A DNA stretch of 43,120 bases, taken from Glaciecola sp964446865 (GTDB lineage: Bacteria; Pseudomonadota; Gammaproteobacteria; Enterobacterales; Alteromonadaceae). The stretch lies in assembly GCA_964446865.1 (NCBI GenBank), contig CAYURD010000026.1, positions 1 through 43,120 on the forward strand. Reading direction: 5' to 3'. Below the pieces are notes generated by a model. It was not told the DNA's origin and made no database searches. It was given only the letters and a program-made list of their open reading frames with translations. Positions 15,243 to 24,392 of this stretch are shown here, one piece after another. Each line of letters begins with the position of its first letter. The stretch's first letter is position 1. The position numbers were made by a program, and so were the translations under genes.

Positions 15243-16436
15243 ATGATTGAAACCTGGAGATGGTTTGGTCCAGACGACTCTATTAGCCTACAAAAAATCC
15301 GCCAAGCTGGCGCGACTGGCATTGTCTCCTCATTACATCACATCAAAACCGGTGAGCTGTGGACGCTTGAAGAAATTAATAAACAAAAAGCCTTAATTGA
15401 GTCTAATGGCCTTACATGGGATGTGATTGAGAGCATCCCTGTGCACAACGATATTAAAACCCGCACAGGTAACTATCTCCAATACATCGAAAATTATAAG
15501 CAATCTGTTGTTAATGCAGCCAAGTGCGGGGTTTACACCATTTGCTATAACTTTATGCCGGTGGTCGATTGGACTCGTACCAATTTAATGTATAAGTTAC
15601 CCAACAATAGTCACGCTTTGCGTTTTGAGATGACTGATTTTGCCGCTTACGATGTGTACATGCTTGAAAGAGACGGTGCACGCGAAAGCTACAGCCCAGA
15701 AGTGTTGGCAAAAGCTGATGCGCGTTTTAATGCAATGTCGGCGCTTGAACGTGAAGAACTTGAAAAAAACATCATTGCTGGATTGCCTGGTGGTGAGGGC
15801 TCATATACGCGTGACAGCATTCGTAGCACTATTCAGCAATTTATTGATTTAGGGACAGAAGGTTTTAGGGATCACTTGTTTGAGTTTTTGCGCGAAGTCA
15901 TACCGGTGGCCGAATCGGTAGGCGCAAAAATGTGCATACATCCAGACGATCCTCCTTTTTCATTATTTGGCTTACCTCGCGTCGTGTCCACCGCCGATGA
16001 CGCAAAGTTACTGCTAGAAGCGAGTCCAAGTCCGGCTAATGGTTTAACTATGTGCGCGGGTTCATACGGTGCTCGTGGCGATAATGATTTAGTGCAAATG
16101 GTGCGTCAATTTGGCCCTAGCATATATTTTGTCCACCTACGAAATGTTATCCGAGAAGATGACGGTTCGTTTTATGAGTCTGACCATTTGGATGGTGATA
16201 ACGACATGGTGGGTTTGGTTGAGGCTTTACTCGTCGAAGAAAAACGACGCAAAGCTGACGATGGAGATGATTATTTGCGTATTCCTATGCGCCCTGATCA
16301 TGGTCATTTGCTTGACGACGAACTTGGTCAAGATGGTGTTAAGCCCGGCTATAGCTACATGGGTCGAATGAAAGGTTTGGCAGAGTTACGCGGCGTTATT
16401 CACACTATGTCATCGATAATCGAGAAACAGCCATAA
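15243..16436 (+). CDS. uxuA: Mannonate dehydratase
   Basis: 397 residues, the usual length for UxuA. It converts D-mannonate to 2-keto-3-deoxy-D-gluconate in the glucuronate branch of hexuronate catabolism, in the cytoplasm, with Fe2+ or Mn2+. The N-terminus MIETWRWFGPDDSISLQ and HHIKTGELW are typical, as are the barrel motifs KMCIHPDDPPFSLFGLPR, YFVHLRNV and MRPDHGHLLDD, which supply the metal-binding Cys/His and catalytic residues. AAGGAA precedes the ATG at ideal distance. No uxuB or uxaC is in the window; the gene stands alone between REP elements, so partner enzymes are encoded elsewhere. A GntR/FCD regulator 7 kb away is a candidate controller. Confidence 0.95.
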   Translation: MIETWRWFGPDDSISLQKIRQAGATGIVSSLHHIKTGELWTLEEINKQKALIESNGLTWDVIESIPVHNDIKTRTGNYLQYIENYKQSVVNAAKCGVYTICYNFMPVVDWTRTNLMYKLPNNSHALRFEMTDFAAYDVYMLERDGARESYSPEVLAKADARFNAMSALEREELEKNIIAGLPGGEGSYTRDSIRSTIQQFIDLGTEGFRDHLFEFLREVIPVAESVGAKMCIHPDDPPFSLFGLPRVVSTADDAKLLLEASPSPANGLTMCAGSYGARGDNDLVQMVRQFGPSIYFVHLRNVIREDDGSFYESDHLDGDNDMVGLVEALLVEEKRRKADDGDDYLRIPMRPDHGHLLDDELGQDGVKPGYSYMGRMKGLAELRGVIHTMSSIIEKQP

Positions 16437-16473
16437 TGTGTTTGTTTGATGCTTTTTGACAAATAATGAATGC

Positions 16474-16508
16474 AAAAAAGCCACCCATTTATACTGCAAA
16501 TGAGTGGC
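16474..16508 (-). terminator. Intrinsic terminator of the YHS-domain gene
   Basis: GCCACCCATTT and AAATGAGTGGC pair (one mismatch) around a 7-base loop. On the minus strand the stem is followed by six T. It lies 23 bases after the minus-strand stop and may also slow plus-strand transcription from mannonate dehydratase. Confidence 0.7.
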
Positions 16509-16530
16509 CTTCCTGAGGGAACTGATTAAA

Positions 16531-17010
16531 TTAGTTCGCCGCCAAGACTGTATCAGATTTATCTTTAATGCTCACCCAAGTCGTATCAGCCGTATTGATA
16601 AAAGTATTAGTGTCGCTTAACCAACGCTGTTGAACCTTAGCATTCAGGTTTAAATACAATTTATTATCAACTATTTTGTATGCTGTTGGATCAGTATCAA
16701 ATTTTCTGTCCATGGTCACACCAAAAGCACAAAAACCACCATACTGAGGCGCATATTTGGCAGGGTCTGCTTTAAATAAGTCTCTGTTTTCTGCACTTGC
16801 GAATTGATAGATGGCATTTTTGTATGTAGCCGTATAATCACTCGTACCAAGAACGGGAGTAGATGCCGTAAAGTATGAAACCGTGTCATAACCTTTTATT
16901 GCGACGTCGTTTGCATCTGCATTCATATCAATATCGGCGGCAAGACTTAGTGCACTGAATGATAAGCTAACGGCAGCTACTGATAGTTGTAAAAAAGTAC
17001 GTAATTTCAT
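16531..17010 (-). CDS. Exported YHS-domain protein
   Basis: Start placed at the ATG at 17010, where GGAAAAC precedes it and a signal peptide follows (LRTFLQLSVAAVSLSFSALSLAADI); cleavage is likely at LAA or SLA. The 159-residue product carries a YHS domain: GYDTVSYF, an internal aromatic strand, and YGGFCAFGV with the conserved cysteine. YHS domains occur in metal-handling and copper/mercury-related proteins and in small exported proteins of marine bacteria. Here the single cysteine plus histidine-poor sequence gives no clear metal site. The last 25 residues (DTTWVSIKDKSD) lie beyond the domain. It is divergent from an AraC-type regulator and may be its target. Confidence 0.85.
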   Translation of the reverse strand: MKLRTFLQLSVAAVSLSFSALSLAADIDMNADANDVAIKGYDTVSYFTASTPVLGTSDYTATYKNAIYQFASAENRDLFKADPAKYAPQYGGFCAFGVTMDRKFDTDPTAYKIVDNKLYLNLNAKVQQRWLSDTNTFINTADTTWVSIKDKSDTVLAAN

Positions 17011-17149
17011 TTTGTTTTCCTTAGTGTTGTGTTTTTCACTTTTTAATTTGGGTCTACTTTGCAAGCTCTCTCTTTGCAAGCTAAGCTGCGTTCGGATAAT
17101 AAGATAGGCTTTTTACAAGATTTATTGCGCTATATGGTCTATAAATTAA

Positions 17150-17170
17150 TACCAATCGTCTATTTTGGTA
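17150..17170. promoter_or_regulatory. Inverted repeat TACCAA-N9-TTGGTA in a divergent promoter region
   Basis: TACCAA (17150-17155) and TTGGTA (17165-17170) are perfect inverted arms just upstream of the AraC-type regulator start (17178) and 140 bases upstream of the YHS gene. The arms match the half-site of FCD-type GntR regulators, but the 9-base spacing is too wide for their classical operator. An AraC-type autoregulatory site is equally possible. Confidence 0.35.
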
Positions 17171-17177
17171 AATAAAA

Positions 17178-18032
17178 GTGAAAAATAATGAAATTGACAA
17201 GCTTTCAGATATCTTGTCTGTCCATCAAATGCATGCGAAAGTGTTTTTTAGCGGTAATTTATGTGAGCTAAGTGAATTTGATGAACCAAGTGGCCTGAAA
17301 GGGCATTTGCATATTTTGCGCGATGGCTTGCTCTCTATTATTGGCCAAGACGGCGTAAAAAAAGAAGTAAAGCCGCCATGTTTACTGTTTTTTCCTCAAG
17401 GGCGTAGCCATCGCTTAATACCAGACCCAAGCGTGGGCGCCAATTTGGTGTGTGCAACTATCGAGTATAGTAATGTTCAACAACATCCTGTTTTAGCGGC
17501 GTTACCATCTTTTGTGTCGTTTTCTTTGGACAATATGGCGCATCATCGTTTGGCGTATACCGCCGATTGGATTTTTGCAGAAGCTTTTGAAGTGACAAAT
17601 GGCAAGCAAGTTATGTTAGACAAACTTTGCGATATTTTTATTTTACAAATATTACGAAGTGTCATTGAAAGCGGTGATCAATTTTTTGTTAAACAAGGCA
17701 TGTTAGCAGGCTTGGCTCATCCGCAGTTATGCTTAGCGTTACAGGCTATACATAAAAATGTTGAGCATCCATGGCAGGTTGTATCTTTGGCTAACATAGC
17801 ACTGATGTCACGAGCAAAGTTTGCTAAGTTGTTTGTTGAGGTTGTAGGGCACACACCACTAGACTACGTGACTGATTGGCGTATTCATAAAGCGCAAAAC
17901 TTATTGCTGCAGCATTTATCAGTGAACATAGTGGCCAATAAAGTCGGCTATGACAGTGGCTCTGCGCTTGCTCGTGTGTTTAAAAAAAAGCTGGGTATAT
18001 CCCCCAAGCAATGGCTACAAAACCAACTTTGA
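17178..18032 (+). CDS. AraC-family transcriptional regulator
   Basis: 284 residues from a GTG start with a weak GGTAA upstream. The N-terminal part is a cupin-like sensor (AraC_binding_6 type: HLHILRDGLLSIIGQ, then PPCLLFFPQGRSHRLIPD). The C-terminal part is a two-helix-turn-helix AraC domain, about residues 185-284, with VVSLANIALMSRAKFAKLF for the first motif and VNIVANKVGYDSGSALARVFKKKLGISPKQW for the second. It should be cytoplasmic and DNA-binding. Related cupin_6 AraC proteins often control single divergent genes, here the YHS-domain protein. The effector is not identifiable. Confidence 0.9.
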   Translation: MKNNEIDKLSDILSVHQMHAKVFFSGNLCELSEFDEPSGLKGHLHILRDGLLSIIGQDGVKKEVKPPCLLFFPQGRSHRLIPDPSVGANLVCATIEYSNVQQHPVLAALPSFVSFSLDNMAHHRLAYTADWIFAEAFEVTNGKQVMLDKLCDIFILQILRSVIESGDQFFVKQGMLAGLAHPQLCLALQAIHKNVEHPWQVVSLANIALMSRAKFAKLFVEVVGHTPLDYVTDWRIHKAQNLLLQHLSVNIVANKVGYDSGSALARVFKKKLGISPKQWLQNQL

Positions 18033-18212
18033 CGAGTGTTTTATCGCTTGTTAAGTATTGCTAACACTATCAGGTACAGGGCTAACGCAAAGATCAACAG
18101 GCCCTAGATAAACAAAAAACGAAAAGTGTTCGTATAACTCACTCTCTTAATATTAAATACGCTTTCTACATTTTATTAACTGCTGCAATGCGTAGCTCAT
18201 GGGCATTATACA

Positions 18213-19037
18213 ATGGATCTTATATTTTTTGATTTGGATGGCACTTTGCTAAATAAATCATCAGAAATCACGTCATATACCGCTGAAACTTTGGCGCTGT
18301 TAGCAGACAAGAATATCGCGTATACCGTGGCGACAGGCCGAACAATGCTATCTGCACAGCACATTATTGGTGAGTATGAGTTTGCACTACCTCACATTTA
18401 TAACAATGGCGTGACCATTTACAGACCAAAGCAAAATGAACTTACGCTTGATAACCTGCTTGACGTAAGCGAGCTAAATACAATTGTTGAAGCCGTTTTA
18501 AAAGCAGGAGTCGCGCCGTTTATTAATACGATAGATGCGCTTAAACATCAGCACAATATATACCACGGTGAAGCTCGCCATCAGGTAGAAAAAGACCTGA
18601 TCACTAACTACTTTGCTAAAACAAAAGCAAGCTTGCTCCCCATCGAATCTTTGCCTGAAAACAGTAAAGTCACCAACATCAGTATGATTGGTGAAGCAAA
18701 GACAATTTATAAAATATGGGAGTACTTAAATACCTTTGATAGCCTAGTTGCCTATTCAGGCCCAGCATTAGAAGGCGGTCAATACAGTTGGATGGATGTG
18801 CATCATACGCTTGCTAATAAAGGCACCGCGGTAGAAAATTTAAAAGCAGAACTAGGCGCGACTAATATCATTTGCTTCGGCGACAGCGATAATGACTTAA
18901 GCATGTTTGCCTTAGCTGATGAGTCATATGCCCCCGACAATGCAAACAAAGCAATTAAGCAAAGCGCGAGTGCGATTATTGGCCATCACCACGAAGACGG
19001 TGTGGCGCATTTTCTGCGTGAACGATTTTCTTTATAA
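18213..19037 (+). CDS. Cof-type HAD-family hydrolase (sugar phosphatase-like)
   Basis: 274 residues, cytoplasmic HAD superfamily, Cof/IIB subgroup. Motif I is FFDLDGTLLN (nucleophile D7), motif II lies in TVATGRT, and motif IV is CFGDSDNDLSMFALAD. The IIB cap occupies about residues 80-190 and contains a WMDVHH stretch in place of the family's usual E-I-x-P segment. Members dephosphorylate sugar phosphates or other small phospho-metabolites; substrate cannot be assigned. The ribosome-binding site is weak, and the gene ends 72 bases before an inverted REP-pair copy. Confidence 0.88.
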   Translation: MDLIFFDLDGTLLNKSSEITSYTAETLALLADKNIAYTVATGRTMLSAQHIIGEYEFALPHIYNNGVTIYRPKQNELTLDNLLDVSELNTIVEAVLKAGVAPFINTIDALKHQHNIYHGEARHQVEKDLITNYFAKTKASLLPIESLPENSKVTNISMIGEAKTIYKIWEYLNTFDSLVAYSGPALEGGQYSWMDVHHTLANKGTAVENLKAELGATNIICFGDSDNDLSMFALADESYAPDNANKAIKQSASAIIGHHHEDGVAHFLRERFSL

Positions 19038-19109
19038 CTTCAACTGCTAAGATCTTTGCATAACACGGTGTCATTCTGGCGAAGATCTAATAATGTTAGT
19101 TTATGACTT

Positions 19110-19227
19110 CCTCGTCATCCTCGCGAAGGCGGGGATCTGGTGAATGTTGTTGCAAAACTCATCAAAACAAACACTTAGCAAATATCGATTAGTTCTAAGG
19201 AGGTCCCCGCCTTCGCGGGGATGACGG
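19110..19227 (-). repeat. 118-bp REP-pair element, copy B (inverted relative to copy A)
   Basis: Read on the minus strand it aligns over its full length with 14828-14945, with differences scattered through the spacer. Copy B has the better-matched stem CCCCGCGAAGGCGGGG at the end equivalent to copy A's left. The two copies face each other across 4.2 kb. Confidence 0.8.
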
Positions 19228-19273
19228 AGTAAATGGTGCGGGGATGACGGAGTAAATGGTGCGGGGATGACGG
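19215..19273. repeat. 23-bp tandem repeat at the REP end
   Basis: The unit GCGGGGATGACGGAGTAAAT plus GGT occurs twice (19215-19237, 19238-19260) and then partially (19261-19273). The first unit overlaps the end of the 118-bp element, so the array looks like slippage or repeated insertion of a REP end. Confidence 0.7.
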
Positions 19274-19311
19274 GTAAAGCTGCGCGAAAATGAAAATTAC
19301 CTTTAGCTGCA

Positions 19312-22300
19312 CTAAAACGTTTTTTTCAACAAATTAAGCATATCTTCAACAGATAATTTTTCTGTTACTTCTGTCCCCGTGAGTAGGTTTTCTGCAATGT
19401 CTCGCTTATGTTGATGCAGTGACACAATCTTTTCTTCAATTGTATTAGCAGTAATGAGTCGATAAATCGTCACAGGGCGCGTTTGTCCAATGCGATGCGC
19501 GCGATCAGAGGCCTGTTCTTCAACCGCTGGGTTCCACCAAGGGTCCATATGAATAACATAATCTGCTGCCGTTAAATTTAGACCTGACCCGCCAGCTTTA
19601 AGGCTTATTAAGAATAAATCACCATCACCAGCCTGAAAGGCATTAACGCGCTTTTGACGTTCTTTTTGTGGGGTAGAGCCGTCTAAGTATTGATAGCTAA
19701 AGCCCAAACTCTCGATATGTTGCTTGATTAACTGTAAATGTCCCACAAATTGGCTGAAAATCAGCGCTTTGTGATTGTTTAATCGTAGCTCAACTAATAG
19801 CTCTTCGAGTGCAGCGAGTTTTGCGCTCGGTATGGTGCTTTCAGCCAACACCAGTTTGCTGTGACAGCATGCTTGGCGTAACTTAACCAGTTCGGCTAGC
19901 ATTCTAATACGCTGTTCACCTGCATTGCTTTGATTACCTTGTGCAACGCCTTGACTGATATTTTCTATCGCATTGAGGCGCAACGCTTCATAAAATGCTT
20001 CTTCTTTCTCGCTCATGTTGACCTGAATATTAATGTTGGTGCGAGGTGGTAATTCAGTTAACACTTGGGTCTTCATGCGACGTAAAATAAAGGGTTGGAT
20101 CATGGCCTTTAGCGCTTTATTAGCCGCATGGGCTTTTAACTTGTCCTCTCTTGCATTCGCGATGGGTAGGGCGAAACGTTTTCCAAAAGCTTTTAAGTTA
20201 CCTAATAAGCCAGGGTTAATAAAACGAAACAAACTCCATAGTTCAGTGAGGTCATTTTCGATTGGAGTGCCTGTGGTGATCATTTTAAAGTCACCTTTTA
20301 GCGCAAATGCTGCTTTGCTGCGTTTTGTCAGAGGATTCTTTAAAGCTTGAGCTTCGTCGGCGACAATGGTGTGCCATTTAACTTCTTGAAGCTTTTCACT
20401 CATTCGTTGTAGTAAGCCATAGCTAATAATGACGCAGTCAAATGCTTGAAGGCTAGCAAGAAGCTCACTGCGTTGGTCACTTGTCACGGCATCCGCAAAC
20501 AGCCTAATGTTAAGTGTGGGGGCAAACGTCAACGCTTCTTGCTGCCAGTTGTGGCAAACCGAGGTTGGCGCGATGACCAAAGCAGGCCCGTTTGGCGCGC
20601 GGGCAAGCAGCACACTTAAGGCTTGAAGTGTTTTACCTAAGCCCATATCGTCGGCTAAACAGGCACCAGCTCCCCAATGTGCCAAGCGCATCGCCCAATC
20701 AAAGCCCACTTGTTGATAATCTCTGAGTTCGCCTTGAAATGTCGAGGGTATTTTGGGCGTGATATCAATTGACTCGCGCATTTTAAGCGTTTGCTTGTCC
20801 CATGCGTCTATGGTTTTCATGCGCATGCCGGTAGTGGCTTTTTCAACCTGTAGGCTTGCAAGTGGATGAAACCTACCGTCTTCGATGACTTGGTTCATTA
20901 GCTCAAGCCTTTCTCGCAAGTCTTTTGACAGTACCAGAATGTGTTGGCTATCCAGTTCGATATAACGACCGTTGCTAGTACCAACTAACGCCAAAAGCCT
21001 TCGTAAATCGATAACTTGCTCATTGTCGATGCTTAGGTCGCCACCAATATCAAACCATTCAGGTTTTTTGTTTAACGCCAATTGTAAATGCTGACTCTCA
21101 AGCGGTTTGCTTAAGCTGATTTTTTTGCCTTTTGGCCAGCGTAGCAATAAATCAAAGTCTTCATTGCTGCTGGCGAGCTCTAGTTGCTCTAGTGCTTCTA
21201 GCGCTTGTTCGGGTTCATCAAGACTTAAGCTGTTGCCGGGCATGGCTAAAAAGGCTGGGCATGCTTTGTCTAACTTATCTAACAAGGTTTCTTCTATGAC
21301 TAAGTCACGCTGTGTCGCTAAGCGTTGGCCGTCAATTTCTGCCGATAAACTCGCATCACCAATGCCTGGTGTAAACGCCGGGCCAGTTTCCCCAAAAGGC
21401 ATCACAACGCACGTAAAACTGAGTCCTTGTTTTAAAGGCGCAATATTAATAATTAAATGCGGATCGCTTTCAATGGTCTTTAAACCAGTGTCTAAGGCTT
21501 CAATATTTGAACGAATGTTGAGCAATGGCGCGATGGCTGAAATGCCGTCTAGGGCTTTCTGCTTAGCACTTATGGGGATAAGTAAGCCATCATCGCCTAA
21601 TATATCGATCACTTTTTGGTGTTCTGGTAAAAATTCAATCAGTTGATAACGGCGATACGATAATTCACTAAAGCTATAAACGTCTTTTGAGTATTCATTA
21701 AAGGTATCTTCAACTGTCGCATGAGGGATGCTAAGGCATAGCTCAGCGCCAATCTCAGTAACGTGCAATTCGGGCGTCTGTTTTATGATTTCGACGGGGT
21801 CGTAAAAGTCATCTTCTAAATATAAATTATCAATACCCACAGCTGCGCGCAATGCCGGTAAACCAGCTAATTCGTATTCGGTCGAGGCATAATAGCCATA
21901 GCCTTGGTATGCTTTGATTGCACTGCAAATGTTTAGGTCTGAGCTTGTTAAACTAGTAAAAAATTCAGTTTCGGTTTTTAGGCGCTTTAAGGAGATGACG
22001 CGGCCTTTACTCCACCCTGATTTATTTAGCTTTTGTTCTCTAGCTCTTAATGAGGGCTCTCCATCTAGGCATAACTCCCAAATGATACGACTGGTTTTTT
22101 GTGGCTTATCAGGCGTTTTTTTGTCATCGCTTCGACCTTTCAGCGCAATGAGTTTATCGAGCGCAATATCCCATTGGGCTTTGCTTTTTATCTGGGTAGG
22201 CAAGTTTATAAGAGTTTGCTTGTCATCGATACTTTGTCGACTGAAGTAAGTTGCACATTGCTCGAACATTTTTGCGAATAATATGTAACCCATATCATCA

Positions 22301-23526
22301 AACACTTGCTGACTTTCTATGGCTTGTTTTGCAAAATCACCCTGTTGGCTTTGATTGCACCAAATGCTCCCTAACATGTGATTTAAAAGACATAAGTGAT
22401 GGTAGAAGTGGTCTTTAATATCATCACTTAAGCTTGAAAAGGCCCTATGTGTATAACTTTCACCATCCTGTAAGCAATTAATAGGTTTACGAAGGGCTAA
22501 AGACAACACAATAGAATCGTCTTGAAGTGCTTGACTGCGCTGTTCAAAGTCAATTTGCTGTAATGCTGCAAACGAATAGCTTGCGTCTTCTTGGTTCCCT
22601 TTAATAATCAGCGCCAGTTTATAAAAATAGCCACCAATACCCGTCATGAATGGATTTTTACGTCGCACGAGTTTGTTTTTTGCTTTGATTGCTTTCTCAA
22701 ACAAAGTCAAGGCAGCATTAATGTCGCCTGTTATAAACGCATAAGACGCGAAAAGCACGAGTGCATAAAATGAATCATCACTTGTATCTAATAAACACTT
22801 AAATTCATCAATTCTTAGCTGATATAGGTATTGCTCAGCTAGTAAGTACTCACAGAGGGGCTTATTACTTCCTATAAAATTATCTTCTACGGAATTAGTT
22901 TCTACCAGATTGGCGGCCGACTGCTTACCACATACTTGTTCTAACAGTTGTGTAAGATACAAAACATCTTTTTTGTGGCGCTGATGGGTGCGAAACATGG
23001 TAGCAAATGCTTGATAGGCGACTTTGTCTGACAACTTGTGAAAATAGTTAAGGAGAAATGGTGAGAATAGTATCTCTGCAAACGGCTCATTTGCTTTGTA
23101 ATCTATGCATTGTGGGTCTTTTGGCACATTAAGCATTTTTTCAATTTCATCGTCTTGGCCAAAATATAAAGCATCACGAAAACTGCGCTGGCGCTCATAG
23201 AAGTTATCGTATCCGTAATACATGGCGCCTGTTGGTGCGACTTGTTCGCACGCTCTCATGATGCCAAGTAGCTTATCCTCTTCGCTTTTTTCTGTATGGC
23301 ACGCGAGCAGGTCTAGATTATTAATCAGATAATTAGCCATAAATAGATGAAGGTGCACGCCATGCTGGCCTATCTTTATGAGTGATAAATCACTTAGTTT
23401 TGTCTTTTGTTTAGTTGATAGCCGATACCTAGCCTTAGGTTTAGCAAGCAATTGCTGTTGTTCTAACAAAGTGATGATGTCATCAAGCTTTTTAAAACTC
23501 ATCGGTTTGCAGGCCACGGCCAGCAC
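19312..23526 (-). CDS. SNF2-family ATPase (DEAD/DEAH-type helicase core)
   Basis: At least 1404 residues. The C-terminal third is a full SNF2 core: Walker A ADDMGLGKTLQAL near residue 958, DEAQ box at about 1057-1060, TGTPIENDLTELWS, then the second lobe with SLKAGGSGLNLTAADYVIHMD and SDRAHRIGQTRPV. The N-terminal two thirds is helical and of the kind found in large bacterial SNF2 proteins; its function is unknown. It is a soluble ATP-dependent DNA or nucleoprotein translocase, related to HepA/RapA-like proteins. The given start is the first conventional one (GTG, 23526), but protein-like sequence continues upstream to about 23646 (see findings). It lies directly downstream of the GntR-type gene on the same strand. 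Confidence 0.9.
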   Translation of the reverse strand: MLAVACKPMSFKKLDDIITLLEQQQLLAKPKARYRLSTKQKTKLSDLSLIKIGQHGVHLHLFMANYLINNLDLLACHTEKSEEDKLLGIMRACEQVAPTGAMYYGYDNFYERQRSFRDALYFGQDDEIEKMLNVPKDPQCIDYKANEPFAEILFSPFLLNYFHKLSDKVAYQAFATMFRTHQRHKKDVLYLTQLLEQVCGKQSAANLVETNSVEDNFIGSNKPLCEYLLAEQYLYQLRIDEFKCLLDTSDDSFYALVLFASYAFITGDINAALTLFEKAIKAKNKLVRRKNPFMTGIGGYFYKLALIIKGNQEDASYSFAALQQIDFEQRSQALQDDSIVLSLALRKPINCLQDGESYTHRAFSSLSDDIKDHFYHHLCLLNHMLGSIWCNQSQQGDFAKQAIESQQVFDDMGYILFAKMFEQCATYFSRQSIDDKQTLINLPTQIKSKAQWDIALDKLIALKGRSDDKKTPDKPQKTSRIIWELCLDGEPSLRAREQKLNKSGWSKGRVISLKRLKTETEFFTSLTSSDLNICSAIKAYQGYGYYASTEYELAGLPALRAAVGIDNLYLEDDFYDPVEIIKQTPELHVTEIGAELCLSIPHATVEDTFNEYSKDVYSFSELSYRRYQLIEFLPEHQKVIDILGDDGLLIPISAKQKALDGISAIAPLLNIRSNIEALDTGLKTIESDPHLIINIAPLKQGLSFTCVVMPFGETGPAFTPGIGDASLSAEIDGQRLATQRDLVIEETLLDKLDKACPAFLAMPGNSLSLDEPEQALEALEQLELASSNEDFDLLLRWPKGKKISLSKPLESQHLQLALNKKPEWFDIGGDLSIDNEQVIDLRRLLALVGTSNGRYIELDSQHILVLSKDLRERLELMNQVIEDGRFHPLASLQVEKATTGMRMKTIDAWDKQTLKMRESIDITPKIPSTFQGELRDYQQVGFDWAMRLAHWGAGACLADDMGLGKTLQALSVLLARAPNGPALVIAPTSVCHNWQQEALTFAPTLNIRLFADAVTSDQRSELLASLQAFDCVIISYGLLQRMSEKLQEVKWHTIVADEAQALKNPLTKRSKAAFALKGDFKMITTGTPIENDLTELWSLFRFINPGLLGNLKAFGKRFALPIANAREDKLKAHAANKALKAMIQPFILRRMKTQVLTELPPRTNINIQVNMSEKEEAFYEALRLNAIENISQGVAQGNQSNAGEQRIRMLAELVKLRQACCHSKLVLAESTIPSAKLAALEELLVELRLNNHKALIFSQFVGHLQLIKQHIESLGFSYQYLDGSTPQKERQKRVNAFQAGDGDLFLISLKAGGSGLNLTAADYVIHMDPWWNPAVEEQASDRAHRIGQTRPVTIYRLITANTIEEKIVSLHQHKRDIAENLLTGTEVTEKLSVEDMLNLLKKTF

Positions 23527-23663
23527 AAACAGTGCGGTTTGCTCAGTATCTACTAAGCCATTAAACGCTTGAATTAAGCTTTGATTGGCCTGTGGGCTTG
23601 TTGCCTCGGCAAAGATGGGCTTGATGATGCGGCGATAATAATTAATACGAGCACACTCCGGTT

Positions 23664-24392
23664 TTACTTATCGAAGTGAGTCGCCGCGTTGGCGGTTGCG
23701 TTCTCGATGTGATCTTTCATGGCTAGGCGCGCTTTTTCAGGATTTCGTTGCTCTAAGGCGTGCAGAATCTTTTTGTGCTCGTCAATTGAAGGGTGCACAC
23801 CTTCTTTGCGGATGCTTTCCAAAAACATAGTGCTTAAGTCAGACTCGTTGCGTAACTTCCATAGCCAATCGACGACCGAGGATATCGCGCTATTTTGAGA
23901 AGCTTGCGCAATTATCGAGTGGAATTTTTGGTCAGCACGTTCGGAGGCATCTGATTGCTTTTCTTCTTCTTCCATCTCTTTGATAGCTTGGCGCAGTTCT
24001 TTTAACTGCTCATCAGTAATTCGCGCAGCGGCTAAGGCACACGCCTCTGACTCTAATAAATAGCGGATTTCAAGAATTTCAAATGGCCCTACGCCTTTAT
24101 CTTCAAGCTGTATTCCCTTTTTGCTGGTTTGATGAGTGACATAAATACCAGAACCCGTGCGTATTTCGATAACACCCGATAGCTCTAACGCAATCATGGC
24201 TTCTCGAATGGTCGGCCGACTAACCCCTAGCTGCTCTGCAAGCTCGCGCTCTGATGGTAAACGTTCGCCCGGCTTAATGACTTCGTTACTGATAAGGCGT
24301 CTAAGCTGTTCAGCCACTTTCATGTAAAGACGGTCACTTTTGACCATTTGCAATTCTAAATTCATAATTTTATTAAATGGTGTCTGTTCCAT
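23664..24392 (-). CDS. FCD-domain GntR-family regulator (FadR/UxuR-like)
   Basis: 242 residues. The N-terminal winged helix-turn-helix of the GntR type (about residues 20-90) shows MKVAEQLRRLISNEVIKPGERLPSERELAEQ and VSRPTIREAMIALE, then an all-helical FCD effector domain (100-235) with the EIRYLLESEACALAA entry helix and C-terminal metal-binding histidines (FHSIIAQAS, HIENATANAA). Members respond to sugar acids or other carboxylates. Because mannonate dehydratase is the only hexuronate gene in the window, regulation of hexuronate use is the natural guess, but this is inference. The first ATG has no clear ribosome-binding site; ATG codons at residues 10 and 16 are alternatives. Confidence 0.88.
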   Translation of the reverse strand: MEQTPFNKIMNLELQMVKSDRLYMKVAEQLRRLISNEVIKPGERLPSERELAEQLGVSRPTIREAMIALELSGVIEIRTGSGIYVTHQTSKKGIQLEDKGVGPFEILEIRYLLESEACALAAARITDEQLKELRQAIKEMEEEEKQSDASERADQKFHSIIAQASQNSAISSVVDWLWKLRNESDLSTMFLESIRKEGVHPSIDEHKKILHALEQRNPEKARLAMKDHIENATANAATHFDK

